A stretch of DNA of 19,008 nucleotides, taken from assembly GCA_002405805.1 (NCBI GenBank), contig DHMN01000008.1, positions 26,435 to 45,442 of the forward strand, given 5' to 3'. A program made the position numbers and the translations under genes. How positions within the stretch are numbered: the first letter of the stretch is position 1; every line of letters starts with the position of its first letter. The DNA comes from Cyanobacteria bacterium UBA4641 (GTDB taxonomy: Bacteria; Cyanobacteriota; Vampirovibrionia; Gastranaerophilales; Gastranaerophilaceae). Under the pieces are notes generated by a model. That model did not search any database. It had not been told where the DNA came from and saw only the letters and a list, made by a program, of their open reading frames with translations. Positions 7,355 to 14,131 of the stretch are shown piece after piece.

Positions 7355-7861
7355 TTATTTCTTTATTGGTGGTATATCAAGATAATTTCTTGCCTCAGCG
7401 TCGACAAAATTATTTACCTTTTGAACAAAATATTTTTGTCTTTCGCTGGTTTCAGGTTTGTTGACAATTTTTCTTGTTAATTTTGCCATAAATGAATATA
7501 GTGCAAGCACTTTGTCATTAGTCAGCATTATATTTTTGCCGTTGATTTTAAACTTTGCATTTGCTACATCAACAATATCATCTTTGACTTCAAAACCTTT
7601 TGCTTGGAGTTCTACATGATTGGGTGCTTTAGGATTTAGGCAATATAGCGCGTAATCTCCGCCGGAGCGTTTTATTGCTCCGAAGAAATCTCCGATATCA
7701 TCACCTTGAGTGTCTTTTGTCAAATCACAGTGAATGAGGATTTCAGATTGTAGTTTCTCCCCTTGTTTGATTTCGTTGTCATAAGAGAGATAACTGCCAA
7801 ATTTTTTAAACGATTTTTGATATATTTTTATATTTTCTATTCCGGTAAATGATACGTCCAT
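7355..7861 (-). CDS. Hypothetical protein with N-terminal SFTG motif
   Basis: 168 residues from the ATG at 7861. A longer reading would begin at a TTG 21 bases upstream, but that has no ribosome-binding site, whereas AAGG and TAGG precede the ATG. Starting there gives MDVSFTGIENIKIY, in which SFTG (4-7) is the short N-terminal F-x-G motif also present as PQFQG in the protein at 10801. The rest is a soluble alpha/beta sequence with no recognised domain and no membrane segment. It follows hcp by 35 bp and may be co-transcribed with it. No function can be assigned. Confidence 0.7.
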   Translation of the reverse strand: MDVSFTGIENIKIYQKSFKKFGSYLSYDNEIKQGEKLQSEILIHCDLTKDTQGDDIGDFFGAIKRSGGDYALYCLNPKAPNHVELQAKGFEVKDDIVDVANAKFKINGKNIMLTNDKVLALYSFMAKLTRKIVNKPETSERQKYFVQKVNNFVDAEARNYLDIPPIKK

Positions 7862-7896
7862 ATTACCTATAAACCTTGGCAAAATATTTTTTGCTA

Positions 7897-9432
7897 TTAA
7901 GTTTTTAAAATGTCTTTCAAATCGTTTTCTGGTGTTGAAATTGGTTGAATGTTGAATTTTTCAACAAGAATGTTAAAAACATTTTGCGATACAAATGCAG
8001 GAAGGGTCGGACCAAGTTTTATATTTTTGATTCCTAAATATAAAAGTGTCAGCAAAATACAAACGGCTTTTTGTTCATACCAAGATAAGACAAAAGATAG
8101 CGGAAGTTCGTTGACTGAACAATTGAAGGCTTTTGCAAGTTCTGTTGCCACTTTGATTGCCGAATATGCATCGTTGCATTGTCCCATATCAAGTAGGCGC
8201 GGTATACCGTCAATTTCGCCCAAATCTATATCGTTGAACCTGTATTTGCCACAAGCAAGTGTCAAAACAAGGGTGTCTTTTGGAGTCTGTTCGACAAATT
8301 TTGTATAATAATTTCTGCCGACTTTTGCGCCGTCACATCCTCCAACAAGGAAAATATGTTTAATTTTTCCTGATTTTATTGCGTCGATTACCTTGTCTGC
8401 GATACTTAATACCGTATGGTGTCCAAATCCTACGGTCAAAAGGTCGCCGCCATTTATTCCCGTTAGGTGTTGGTCTTCTTTATATCCGCCAAGTTCAAGC
8501 GATTTTTTAATTATCGGTGTAAAATCTTTATCTTCGCCAATATGAACCATTTCAGGAAAACCTACGACATCGGTTGTGAAAACTCTATCGGCGTAACTCG
8601 GTTTTACAGGCATGATGCAGTTTGTTGTAAATAAAATCGGTGCAGGAATATTTTCAAATTCTTTTTGTTGGTTTTGCCAAGCTGTACCAAAGTTACCTTT
8701 CAAATGTGGATATTTTTTTAATTCAGGATAAGCATGGCAAGGCAGCATTTCGCCATGGGTGTAAATATTTATCCCTTTGCCTTTAGTTTGTTCAAGCAGT
8801 AGTTCCAAGTCGCGCAAATCATGTCCTGATATTACGATAAACGGACCTTTTTCAATGTTTGTAGATACTTTTGTCGGCTCAGGGTTGCCATAAGTTTCGG
8901 TGTTAGCTTTATCCAAAAGTTCCATACATTTTAAATTTATTTCCCCTGTTTTAAATACGTATGATGTTAATTCAGCAGGTGTCAGGTCTTTTGATATTGC
9001 TTTTAGTGCTTCATAAAAATACTCGTCTACCGTTTTGTCTCGATAGCCCAAAACTCCGGCATGGTGCGCGTAAGCAGCCATCCCTTTCAGTCCGAAAAGA
9101 ATTAAAGATTTTAAACTCCTAATATCTTTATTGCAGTTCCAAACAGTGTCGATGTTGAATTTAGAGCCACATGGAATATGTTCTCTGACTTTTTTTGTTA
9201 TGTTTTCAATTGCGGTGTTGTCAAAATTAACGTTGGTAATAGTTGTGAAAAGTCCGTCTACGATTAAATCCGTGTTTGTTTCGTTTATTTCACCACAGAT
9301 TGCAAGTTTAATTACGGAACTTGTTAATTCGTCTTGCAAATTTGCCGTATCAGGTTTTTTGCCACAAACTCCTGATACTGTACAACCTTTACCTTGTGCC
9401 GTTTGCTCACATTGAAAACAAAACATATTCAT
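7897..9432 (-). CDS. hcp: Hydroxylamine reductase / hybrid-cluster protein, class I
   Basis: Iron-sulfur protein implicated in NO and hydroxylamine detoxification and nitrosative stress in anaerobes. It has 511 residues, somewhat shorter than the roughly 540-550 of Desulfovibrio-type Hcp. The N-terminal cluster motif is C5-x2-C8-x8-C17-x5-C23, the class I spacing, not the wider one of enterobacterial class II. All hybrid-cluster ligands can be placed: H204 (SGHD), E228 (HGEMLP), C272 (TNC), C366 (GGCDGAK), C394 (ACGKYRF), C419 (MGQC) and E453 with K455 (WYEQK). AGGAG lies 6 bases upstream of ATG 9432, which favours it over the Met two codons later. No adjacent NADH:Hcp reductase (hcr) is present. 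It probably heads a leftward unit with two hypotheticals. Confidence 0.96.
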   Translation of the reverse strand: MNMFCFQCEQTAQGKGCTVSGVCGKKPDTANLQDELTSSVIKLAICGEINETNTDLIVDGLFTTITNVNFDNTAIENITKKVREHIPCGSKFNIDTVWNCNKDIRSLKSLILFGLKGMAAYAHHAGVLGYRDKTVDEYFYEALKAISKDLTPAELTSYVFKTGEINLKCMELLDKANTETYGNPEPTKVSTNIEKGPFIVISGHDLRDLELLLEQTKGKGINIYTHGEMLPCHAYPELKKYPHLKGNFGTAWQNQQKEFENIPAPILFTTNCIMPVKPSYADRVFTTDVVGFPEMVHIGEDKDFTPIIKKSLELGGYKEDQHLTGINGGDLLTVGFGHHTVLSIADKVIDAIKSGKIKHIFLVGGCDGAKVGRNYYTKFVEQTPKDTLVLTLACGKYRFNDIDLGEIDGIPRLLDMGQCNDAYSAIKVATELAKAFNCSVNELPLSFVLSWYEQKAVCILLTLLYLGIKNIKLGPTLPAFVSQNVFNILVEKFNIQPISTPENDLKDILKT

Positions 9433-9459
9433 AAATCTCTCCTTAGTTTTTTCAAGATG

Positions 9460-9487
9460 ATGATATGTTAAATCTTCGAGTTTTCAA
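9460..9487 (-). promoter_or_regulatory. Promoter of hcp
   Basis: On the minus strand TTGAAA (top 9482-9487), a 16-bp spacer and TATCAT (top 9460-9465), each five of six to consensus. No TTGA...TCAA palindrome of the CRP/FNR (HcpR) type was seen in the short region up to the divergent gene. Confidence 0.55.
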
Positions 9488-9581
9488 TTTGGTAACTTGG
9501 GGGATAAGGGAGGATGATTTTAATAAATTTTGGAAAAATATTTATTTTATGTTATTAAATAAATATATCAAAGGGGTATTT

Positions 9582-10142
9582 ATGGCGACAACGGCAACAA
9601 GAAACAAAGGTCAAAAATTGATGGATTTTCCTGATAATTATACTGTTATAGATATTGAAACGACAGGATTATCCGCTTCTAAAAATGAGATAATTGAACT
9701 TTCTGCGTTGAAAATTCGAGATAATGAAATTTTTGATTCTTATACAACGCTTGTTAAACCATTATCAAGAATTGGCGGTTTTATCACAAAATTGACAGGT
9801 ATTTCAAATGAAATGGTTGAAGATGCTCCGTTGATTGAAGAAATTTTGGAAGAATATTTGAATTTTATCGGTGATGATATTGTTGTTGGGCATAATGTAA
9901 ATTTCGATATTAATTTTATTTATGACAAGAGTGTAAAATGCTATGACAGAGAGTTTCGCAACGACTTTGTCGATACTTGTACAATGTCTCGCAAATATTG
10001 TCCGACAAGAAGTCATAAATTGGATTATGTTGCAGAATATTATAAGGTTGATGCAACAGGTCATCACAGAGCCGATAATGATTGCCGTATGACTTATGGA
10101 ATTTATAATGCGATGAAAAAGCAAGTGCAGAGTGAATTCTAA
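9582..10142 (+). CDS. DEDDh 3'-5' exonuclease (RNase T / DnaQ-like)
   Basis: 186-residue single-domain exonuclease of the DnaQ superfamily, acting on 3' ends of DNA or RNA with two metal ions. All exonuclease motifs are present: I VIDIETTGL (D24, E26), II VGHNVNFD (D109) and III HRADND (H162, D167), so it is the DEDDh subtype. The frame is open from 9465, but AAAGGGG at 9569-9575, six bases before ATG 9582, and the family start just ahead of motif I select this start. It has no polymerase or BRCT fusion, so proofreading partner or stand-alone repair/RNA nuclease cannot be distinguished. The upstream region is shared with divergent hcp. Confidence 0.9.
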   Translation: MATTATRNKGQKLMDFPDNYTVIDIETTGLSASKNEIIELSALKIRDNEIFDSYTTLVKPLSRIGGFITKLTGISNEMVEDAPLIEEILEEYLNFIGDDIVVGHNVNFDINFIYDKSVKCYDREFRNDFVDTCTMSRKYCPTRSHKLDYVAEYYKVDATGHHRADNDCRMTYGIYNAMKKQVQSEF

Positions 10143-10151
10143 AAATTTTCC

Positions 10152-10180
10152 TTGCCAAAATGCTTATAAAATGGTATAAA
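10152..10180 (+). promoter_or_regulatory. Promoter of the DUF2513-like gene
   Basis: TTGCCA (10152-10157), 17 bp, TATAAA (10175-10180) with a TGG extended -10. It contains the 13-mer TAAAATGGTATAA (10167-10179), identical to that in the promoter at 1917-1946. Confidence 0.65.
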
Positions 10181-10215
10181 TTAACATAGTGCACAATTTT
10201 AAAAAGGTTTATTTT

Positions 10216-10515
10216 ATGAAACTTGATTCTAATTTTATTGCTCAAATTTTGCTAACCATGGAAAATGAAAAGGATTATGTTATTAATTCACATTCTCTAA
10301 TGCAAAAGTTGAAAATAAAAGGAAAAGATGCCGAGCGTAAATTCATGGGGCATATTTTAGTTTTGGGAGATGAAGGCTTGATTGATTCTTTTTCTGCCAA
10401 ATATCCGTTTGGGTTTGTTTATTGTGTGGGCGGTGAATACAGTATTATGGATGTCGGCTACAGGCTTACTGCAAAAGGATATGAAATGATTGATGTTTTG
10501 CGTAACAAAAATTAG
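10216..10515 (+). CDS. DUF2513-like winged-helix protein
   Basis: 99 residues. The opening MKLDSNFIAQILLTME and the closing YRLTAKGYEMIDVLRN match the first helix and final wing (LTWEGHEFLDAIR-type) of the DUF2513 family, with GHILVLGDEGLID in the middle resembling its HLxLLxEAGLI helix. These features suggest a small winged-helix fold, possibly DNA-binding; such proteins are often found on phages and mobile DNA. ATG 10216 is preferred over one 27 bases upstream because AAAAAGG (10201-10207) fits it. It has its own promoter. Target and role are unknown. Confidence 0.72.
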   Translation: MKLDSNFIAQILLTMENEKDYVINSHSLMQKLKIKGKDAERKFMGHILVLGDEGLIDSFSAKYPFGFVYCVGGEYSIMDVGYRLTAKGYEMIDVLRNKN

Positions 10516-10545
10516 CAAATCAGATAGCAAAATAAAAAATTTTAA

Positions 10546-10557
10546 GCTTTATAAAGC
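10546..10557. promoter_or_regulatory. 12-bp perfect palindrome upstream of micro-ORF promoter
   Basis: GCTTTATAAAGC is a perfect palindrome seven bases ahead of the -35 box TTGACA. It is a possible operator. The core CTTTATA also occurs in the arms of the 7298-7329 palindrome. Confidence 0.35.
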
Positions 10558-10563
10558 GTATAA

Positions 10564-10592
10564 TTGACAATAAAAAGTGGTTATAATAATAT
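10564..10592 (+). promoter_or_regulatory. Promoter of the Met-rich micro-ORF
   Basis: A consensus TTGACA (10564-10569), 17 bp, then TAATAT (10587-10592), the same pairing as at ade. Overlapping TATAAT hexamers at 10582 and 10590 make the exact -10 uncertain. Confidence 0.6.
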
Positions 10593-10617
10593 AATTTCAA
10601 AAAGGAAAGATTTTTAA

Positions 10618-10704
10618 ATGAGAAACAACACTATGATGATGCAAATGATGATGATGCAAAGCCCAAGGTTAGGCGGTCATTGTTGTGCGAATCGAATGTG
10701 TTAG
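10618..10704 (+). CDS. 28-codon Met/Cys-rich micro-ORF (possible leader peptide or metal-binding peptide)
   Basis: ATG 10618 to TAG 10702-10704, preceded by AGGAA (10603-10607, spacing 10) and a strong promoter. The peptide has nine Met and three Cys in 28 residues. MMMQMMMMQ occupies residues 6-14 and HCC 21-23, and it ends RMC. The frame lies between a good promoter and a strong terminator, which supports real expression, but its length makes this tentative. Two readings are open: a leader peptide governing the downstream gene (the terminator left arm can pair with codons 18-20), or a small soft-metal (copper-type) binding peptide. No known family recognised. Confidence 0.55.
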   Translation: MRNNTMMMQMMMMQSPRLGGHCCANRMC

Positions 10705-10731
10705 AGTTCATAAATAAGCAAGCAATTTTAC

Positions 10732-10761
10732 AAGAACCGCCTAAAAGGGCGGTTCTTTTTT
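10732..10761 (+). terminator. Strong intrinsic terminator or attenuator
   Basis: AAGAACCGCC (10732-10741), loop of 6, GGCGGTTCTT (10748-10757), then a T-tract to 10761: a perfect 10-bp GC-rich stem. The next gene starts 39 bp later with no convincing promoter in between. ACCGCCTAA (10736-10744) is also exactly complementary to TTAGGCGGT (10669-10677) inside the micro-ORF. Confidence 0.9.
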
Positions 10762-10800
10762 AGTATTTAGACTCTGACACAATGAAAGGAAAAATTTAAA

Positions 10801-12186
10801 ATGATACCAAGCATAACAAATGACGTAAAATTAAATACCCGAAAATATTTAGCAAACAACAACAATAATACTCAACCGCAATTCCAAGGCGGAGCAAGTG
10901 AATTTAGCAACAAAAGTACAAAATATTTGGATAAATTTTTAAAATCTCAAGAAAATTTATCTTCAACAAGATTTATACAAGGCACTTTGACAAATTGGTT
11001 TCCAAAAGCAGTATTATCAAGAAGTTTCATTGATTTTAGCGAATTTACGTTTTTGGAATTTTTAGAATCAGGCATTTTTTATTTTGCCGCACCGTTTTTT
11101 GGTGAACATTTATTCCGCAATGGTTTGTTCAAAAAAGCTCAACCTAAAAAACTTGGAGATTCCATCGCTAAAAATTTGTCAAAAAGTGTTGATGAAATAA
11201 AAAAATCTAACCTTGATAAGGAGTTGAAAAAACGCTTGATTACGACAAAAGCAGGTATTGTACTGGCATGTGTGACTGTTCCGGCGTTAGAATATGCTCT
11301 TGGTTTTGCTAAAAATTTGTTTACTTTAAAAGTGTTTAAGGTTAGTGATTTTAATAATGTTGCGAATTTGAATAAGGAAAAAAATGAAAATACTGAACAG
11401 CAAAATCGTGTAGAATCTCATTCTAAAAAAGTTTTGTTAAAAACAGGTTTGTTGTCTGCTACAGGAATCGGTTCTGGGATTGCATTATCAGTGTTTGGGC
11501 ATAAATCAAAAGCTGCAAGAAGATTTTCTCATATTTTGCTTGAACCTGGAGAAAATCTTTCAAAATTGTTCCACAAATTCGGTTTTAATTCAGAAAAAAC
11601 AGATAAATTTTTGAAAGAATATTTGAAACTTGATTTTGAAAACAGCAATGGTAAATTTGCCCTAAGTAAAGGTCAATTGGCTTTGACTTGTATTACAGGT
11701 TTGTTCGGATATTCAAGCGCTGCAAAAGATAGAGGCAAATTAGACTTTTATGAAGTTTGGACAAGAGTTCCGCTTGTTGTGTTGTATACCATTTTCGGTT
11801 CTTCAATTTTAGATGCAGGATTTAAGAAAATTTTGGCGAAAAAAGGAAAATTCCCTGAATTGATTAAACAAGATAAAAACGGAGCAATCGGCGCTGTACC
11901 TTCTCGCAAAGAATTACCTGCAATTGCTGAAAAGTTGGCAAAAGCAAACAACACAACAGTTCAATCAGAACTTGAAAAATTGATTAAACAAAAATCTGTT
12001 ATAACTGGTGTTCCGTATTTGTTCAGCTTGGTTGCAATGGGCTTTACTTTGAGCGCGGTTTCAAGGATTTGGACAAAATACAGATACGACCATCAGGCAA
12101 AATCTGAAAGCCAAAACCCAAAAATTAACACTCAGGATTTTGTAAAATTCAGCCCTGCATTTGAGGGTTTTAGAGTGGCTAAGTAA
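10801..12186 (+). CDS. Hypothetical polytopic membrane protein with terminal F-x-G motifs
   Basis: 461 residues, no family recognised. A polar, Asn-rich N-terminal region ends in PQFQG (26-30), and a matching PAFEGF (452-457) sits at the extreme C-terminus. Hydrophobic or amphipathic segments lie near 83-105, 151-170, 213-233, 292-308, 321-341 and 399-422, separated by basic, Lys-rich loops, which suggests about six membrane helices. There is no cleavable signal peptide. AAAGGA (10785-10790) precedes ATG. The only promoter in sight is that of the micro-ORF, so expression probably depends on read-through of the terminator at 10732-10761. Proteins of this shape with F-x-G ends look lineage-specific (my recollection, not a search). 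Confidence 0.75.
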   Translation: MIPSITNDVKLNTRKYLANNNNNTQPQFQGGASEFSNKSTKYLDKFLKSQENLSSTRFIQGTLTNWFPKAVLSRSFIDFSEFTFLEFLESGIFYFAAPFFGEHLFRNGLFKKAQPKKLGDSIAKNLSKSVDEIKKSNLDKELKKRLITTKAGIVLACVTVPALEYALGFAKNLFTLKVFKVSDFNNVANLNKEKNENTEQQNRVESHSKKVLLKTGLLSATGIGSGIALSVFGHKSKAARRFSHILLEPGENLSKLFHKFGFNSEKTDKFLKEYLKLDFENSNGKFALSKGQLALTCITGLFGYSSAAKDRGKLDFYEVWTRVPLVVLYTIFGSSILDAGFKKILAKKGKFPELIKQDKNGAIGAVPSRKELPAIAEKLAKANNTTVQSELEKLIKQKSVITGVPYLFSLVAMGFTLSAVSRIWTKYRYDHQAKSESQNPKINTQDFVKFSPAFEGFRVAK

Positions 12187-12215
12187 TTGAATAAAGTCAA
12201 AAAATATGCTAAAAT
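12187..12215 (+). promoter_or_regulatory. Promoter of fic
   Basis: TTGAAT (12187-12192), 17 bp, TAAAAT (12210-12215). The -10 begins a 13-mer, TAAAATGGTGTAG, that is two changes away from the one in the promoters at 1917 and 10152. The predicted leader is short, about 13 nt. Confidence 0.45.
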
Positions 12216-12234
12216 GGTGTAGTAAAGAGGTTTT

Positions 12235-12843
12235 ATGACTATAGCAAACAAACTTGGCATAACAGAATCTGCGGAACTTGCAAGAGTGGAAGAAAAAATT
12301 AGCAAAACAAAAGCTCTTGGGATTTTTGATTCAGGAATTTTGAAGGATTTGCCTGTTGGCAAATTTGAGACTTTAGCTGCAATTCACAAATATCTGTTTG
12401 ATGAAATTTATGATTTTGCAGGCAAAGTCCGTGATGTAAATATAGCCAAAGGTAATTTCCGTTTTGCTCCTGTTATGTTTTTGCAACCTGCGTTAGACCA
12501 TATTGATAGTATGCCTCAGTCAAATTTTGATGAAATTATAGACAAATATGTTGAAATGAATATTGCTCATCCTTTTAGAGAAGGAAACGGACGCAGTACA
12601 AGAATTTGGCTGGATTTAATTCTAAAAGCCGAAATCGGCAAAGTTGTTGATTGGAGTAAAGTTGATAAAGAAGATTACCTTCTTGCGATGGAAAGAAGTC
12701 CGATTAGAACCATTGAAATTAAATCAGTGTTGAAAAATGCGCTGACAGATAAAATTAATGATAGAGAAATTTATATGAAAGGCATTGATGCAAGTTACCA
12801 TTACGAGGGCTACAATCTTTATAACAGCAAAGATTTGTTATAA
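12235..12843 (+). CDS. fic: Fic-family AMP-transferase, class III autoinhibited type
   Basis: 202-residue stand-alone Fic domain transferring AMP from ATP to hydroxyl side chains of target proteins. The catalytic motif is HPFREGNGR (H112 base, E116 metal ligand, R120). Near the C-terminus, S187-Y-H-Y-E191-G192 fits the inhibitory motif [S/T]-x-x-x-E-[G/N]. That placement defines class III Fic proteins, in which the Glu blocks ATP binding until released by autoAMPylation or oligomer change. AGAGG lies 4 bases before ATG. No separate antitoxin gene is needed or seen. The target is unknown; gyrase/topoisomerase IV is known for some family members only. It overlaps the convergent SGNH gene by 6 bp. 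Confidence 0.93.
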   Translation: MTIANKLGITESAELARVEEKISKTKALGIFDSGILKDLPVGKFETLAAIHKYLFDEIYDFAGKVRDVNIAKGNFRFAPVMFLQPALDHIDSMPQSNFDEIIDKYVEMNIAHPFREGNGRSTRIWLDLILKAEIGKVVDWSKVDKEDYLLAMERSPIRTIEIKSVLKNALTDKINDREIYMKGIDASYHYEGYNLYNSKDLL

Positions 12844-13455
12844 TGCTTTGATAAATTCTGCAAGGTGTTGAGCGATGATTTTGTGGGATTCTTTTGTATA
12901 ATGCAGTCCATCGGTTTGGGATGGTTTGACAAATTCGTTAAAATCAAAATACTTGCAATTGTTTTCTTTTGCCACTTGTTCAAATATAGGAAAAACTTTT
13001 TTTATTCGCTCAACAGACGTCAGGTCAAATTGCATTGCAAAAATTCCATCCAATATGTTGCGTTGGATTTTTACAGGCGGAATTATAATTATCTCGGTGT
13101 TTGGATTAGCGTCTTTTAGCGAATTAATCAGTTTTTGCAATCCTTCGCGCGCGATATTTTCATCAAGATTGTAGAAAAATTGTGCATCATTTGTCCCTAA
13201 TGCCAAAACGCAAATATCAATGTCTTTGTGGTTTTGCAAATATATCGGCAAATACTCACCACCTGAGTGTTTAATGCTTTCAGGACTCTTGAAAAATCCC
13301 ATTCTGTTATTTAAGCCTTCTTCCAAAACTTCAAAATCAGGAGCAAGCAGAGTTGATAAAATTCCGCTCCATCTTTCATCTTTTGAATATCTTGCGCAAT
13401 TGGTCGGGATAAATCCGTAGGTGTTTGAATCGCCGTAGCATAAAATATTTTTCAT
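12838..13455 (-). CDS. SGNH/GDSL-family hydrolase (esterase or lipase)
   Basis: 205 residues, cytoplasmic (no signal peptide). The SGNH blocks are in order: GDSNTYG with S10, EGLNN with G47, GTND with N89, and DGLHYT with D182 and H185, forming the Ser-His-Asp triad and oxyanion hole. Overall it resembles the arylesterase/TAP-like branch that begins MK-x-I-L-C-x-GDSNT. The substrate is unknown; acyl or acetyl esters of lipids or sugars are plausible. No Shine-Dalgarno sequence precedes the ATG. Instead TATAAT lies only 7 bases upstream, suggesting a leaderless transcript from the shared divergent promoter. Confidence 0.92.
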   Translation of the reverse strand: MKNILCYGDSNTYGFIPTNCARYSKDERWSGILSTLLAPDFEVLEEGLNNRMGFFKSPESIKHSGGEYLPIYLQNHKDIDICVLALGTNDAQFFYNLDENIAREGLQKLINSLKDANPNTEIIIIPPVKIQRNILDGIFAMQFDLTSVERIKKVFPIFEQVAKENNCKYFDFNEFVKPSQTDGLHYTKESHKIIAQHLAEFIKAL

Positions 13456-13462
13456 AACGCTT

Positions 13463-13491
13463 ATTATATAATATATTTAAAAAAGGGGCAA
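13463..13491. promoter_or_regulatory. Symmetric divergent promoter, SGNH hydrolase / ogt
   Basis: ATTATATAAT (13463-13472) is a perfect palindrome that reads TATAAT on both strands, at 13467-13472 on + and 13463-13468 on -. For the minus strand, TTGCCC (top 13486-13491) lies 17 bp upstream and coincides with the Shine-Dalgarno sequence of ogt. The plus-strand -35 is poor. Confidence 0.6.
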
Positions 13492-13495
13492 ATGT

Positions 13496-13957
13496 ATGAA
13501 AAAATTTTTTTGTGAATTTCCGTTAGGCAAAATTTGGATAACCGAAAAGGATGGTAAGATTTCGCGGATTGCCTACCATGAAGAAGATGAATGTGAAATT
13601 CTTGAGACTCCACTGATAAAAAAGACAATAAGGCAACTTGGGGAATATTTTTGTGGAGAAAGAAAGACATTTGATGTTCCGATTTTGATTGAGGGAACGG
13701 AGTTTCAGAAAAAAGTTTGGCAAGCTTTGATGACAATTCCTTATGGCAAAACCGTTTGTTATGGTGATATAGCAAAACAAATCGGACAGCCAAAGGCCTC
13801 TCGTGCTGTTGGTGGCGCTAATAACAAAAACAAGATTCCGATAATTATTCCTTGTCATAGGGTAATTGGCGCAAACGGAAAGCTTGTAGGTTATTCTGAC
13901 GGTTTGGATAAAAAAGAACTTTTGCTTAATCTGGAGTTTAAATACTCGCAAAAATAA
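13496..13957 (+). CDS. ogt: Methylated-DNA-protein-cysteine S-methyltransferase
   Basis: Suicide DNA-repair protein moving alkyl groups from O6-alkylguanine (and O4-alkylthymine) to its own cysteine. It has 153 residues, within the Ogt/MGMT range and without an Ada regulatory domain. The acceptor motif IIPCHRV contains C120. TPYGK-like IPYGKTVCYGDIA (81-93) and the Arg finger in SRAVGGANN (R103) form the helix-turn-helix, and the active-site lid follows at GYSDGLDKKELLL. AAAAGGGG (13481-13488) lies 7 bases before ATG. It diverges from the SGNH hydrolase gene with 40 bp between starts. Confidence 0.95.
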   Translation: MKKFFCEFPLGKIWITEKDGKISRIAYHEEDECEILETPLIKKTIRQLGEYFCGERKTFDVPILIEGTEFQKKVWQALMTIPYGKTVCYGDIAKQIGQPKASRAVGGANNKNKIPIIIPCHRVIGANGKLVGYSDGLDKKELLLNLEFKYSQK

Positions 13958-13983
13958 GTGATGTTTTCTGGGTGGAATTTTTT

Positions 13984-14007
13984 GTCATTCTGAAAAGATT
14001 AAAAATC
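13984..14007. repeat. Fragment of the long ATTCTGAA hairpin
   Basis: GTCATTCTGAAAAGATTAAA and following bases are the reverse complement, with about one mismatch in 24, of the right arm of the element at 17441-17509. It therefore looks like one end of the same repeat. Confidence 0.6.
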
Positions 14008-14027
14008 TTTAACAAAATATAATAATT

Positions 14028-14053
14028 GTCATTCCGAATTTATTTCGGAATCT
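14028..14053. repeat. Dispersed palindrome, ATTCCGAA family, copy 3
   Basis: ATTCCGAA (14031-14038), a 5-nt loop, TTCGGAAT (14044-14051), preceded by GTC. It is nearly identical to the copy at 1418-1445. Confidence 0.75.
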
Positions 14054-14100
14054 CCAATTGAACACTTTAGCCTAAGTGTCATTCTGAGCAGTATGAGTTT

Positions 14101-14127
14101 TCGTAGGTCGGCATTGCTATGCCGACA
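14101..14127. repeat. Dispersed palindrome, TCGTAGGTCGGCA family, copy 1
   Basis: GTCGGCA (14107-14113), a 6-nt loop, TGCCGAC (14120-14126), preceded by TCGTAG. A second copy lies at 17309-17335. It sits just past the 3' end of the secreted-protein gene. Confidence 0.75.
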
Positions 14128-14131
14128 AAAT

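Noticed and set aside
9514..9558. 14-codon frame after GGGAGG upstream of the exonuclease
   Set aside because: The AGGAGG-like site touches the ATG with no spacing, and the frame has no further support.
9465..9581. N-terminal extension of the DEDDh exonuclease (39 extra residues)
   Set aside because: No ribosome-binding site at 9465, sequence unlike the family, and overlap with the hcp promoter. AAAGGGG before 9582 fixes the start.
10633..10659. Repeat of ATGATGATGCAA as a simple microsatellite only
   Set aside because: It lies in frame inside a short ORF that has a promoter and ribosome-binding site and is followed by a terminator, so a coding or leader role is more informative than repeat noise.
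13523..13951. 142-codon open frame opposite ogt
   Set aside because: It is antisense to a clear methyltransferase carrying PCHRV and lacks a ribosome-binding site.
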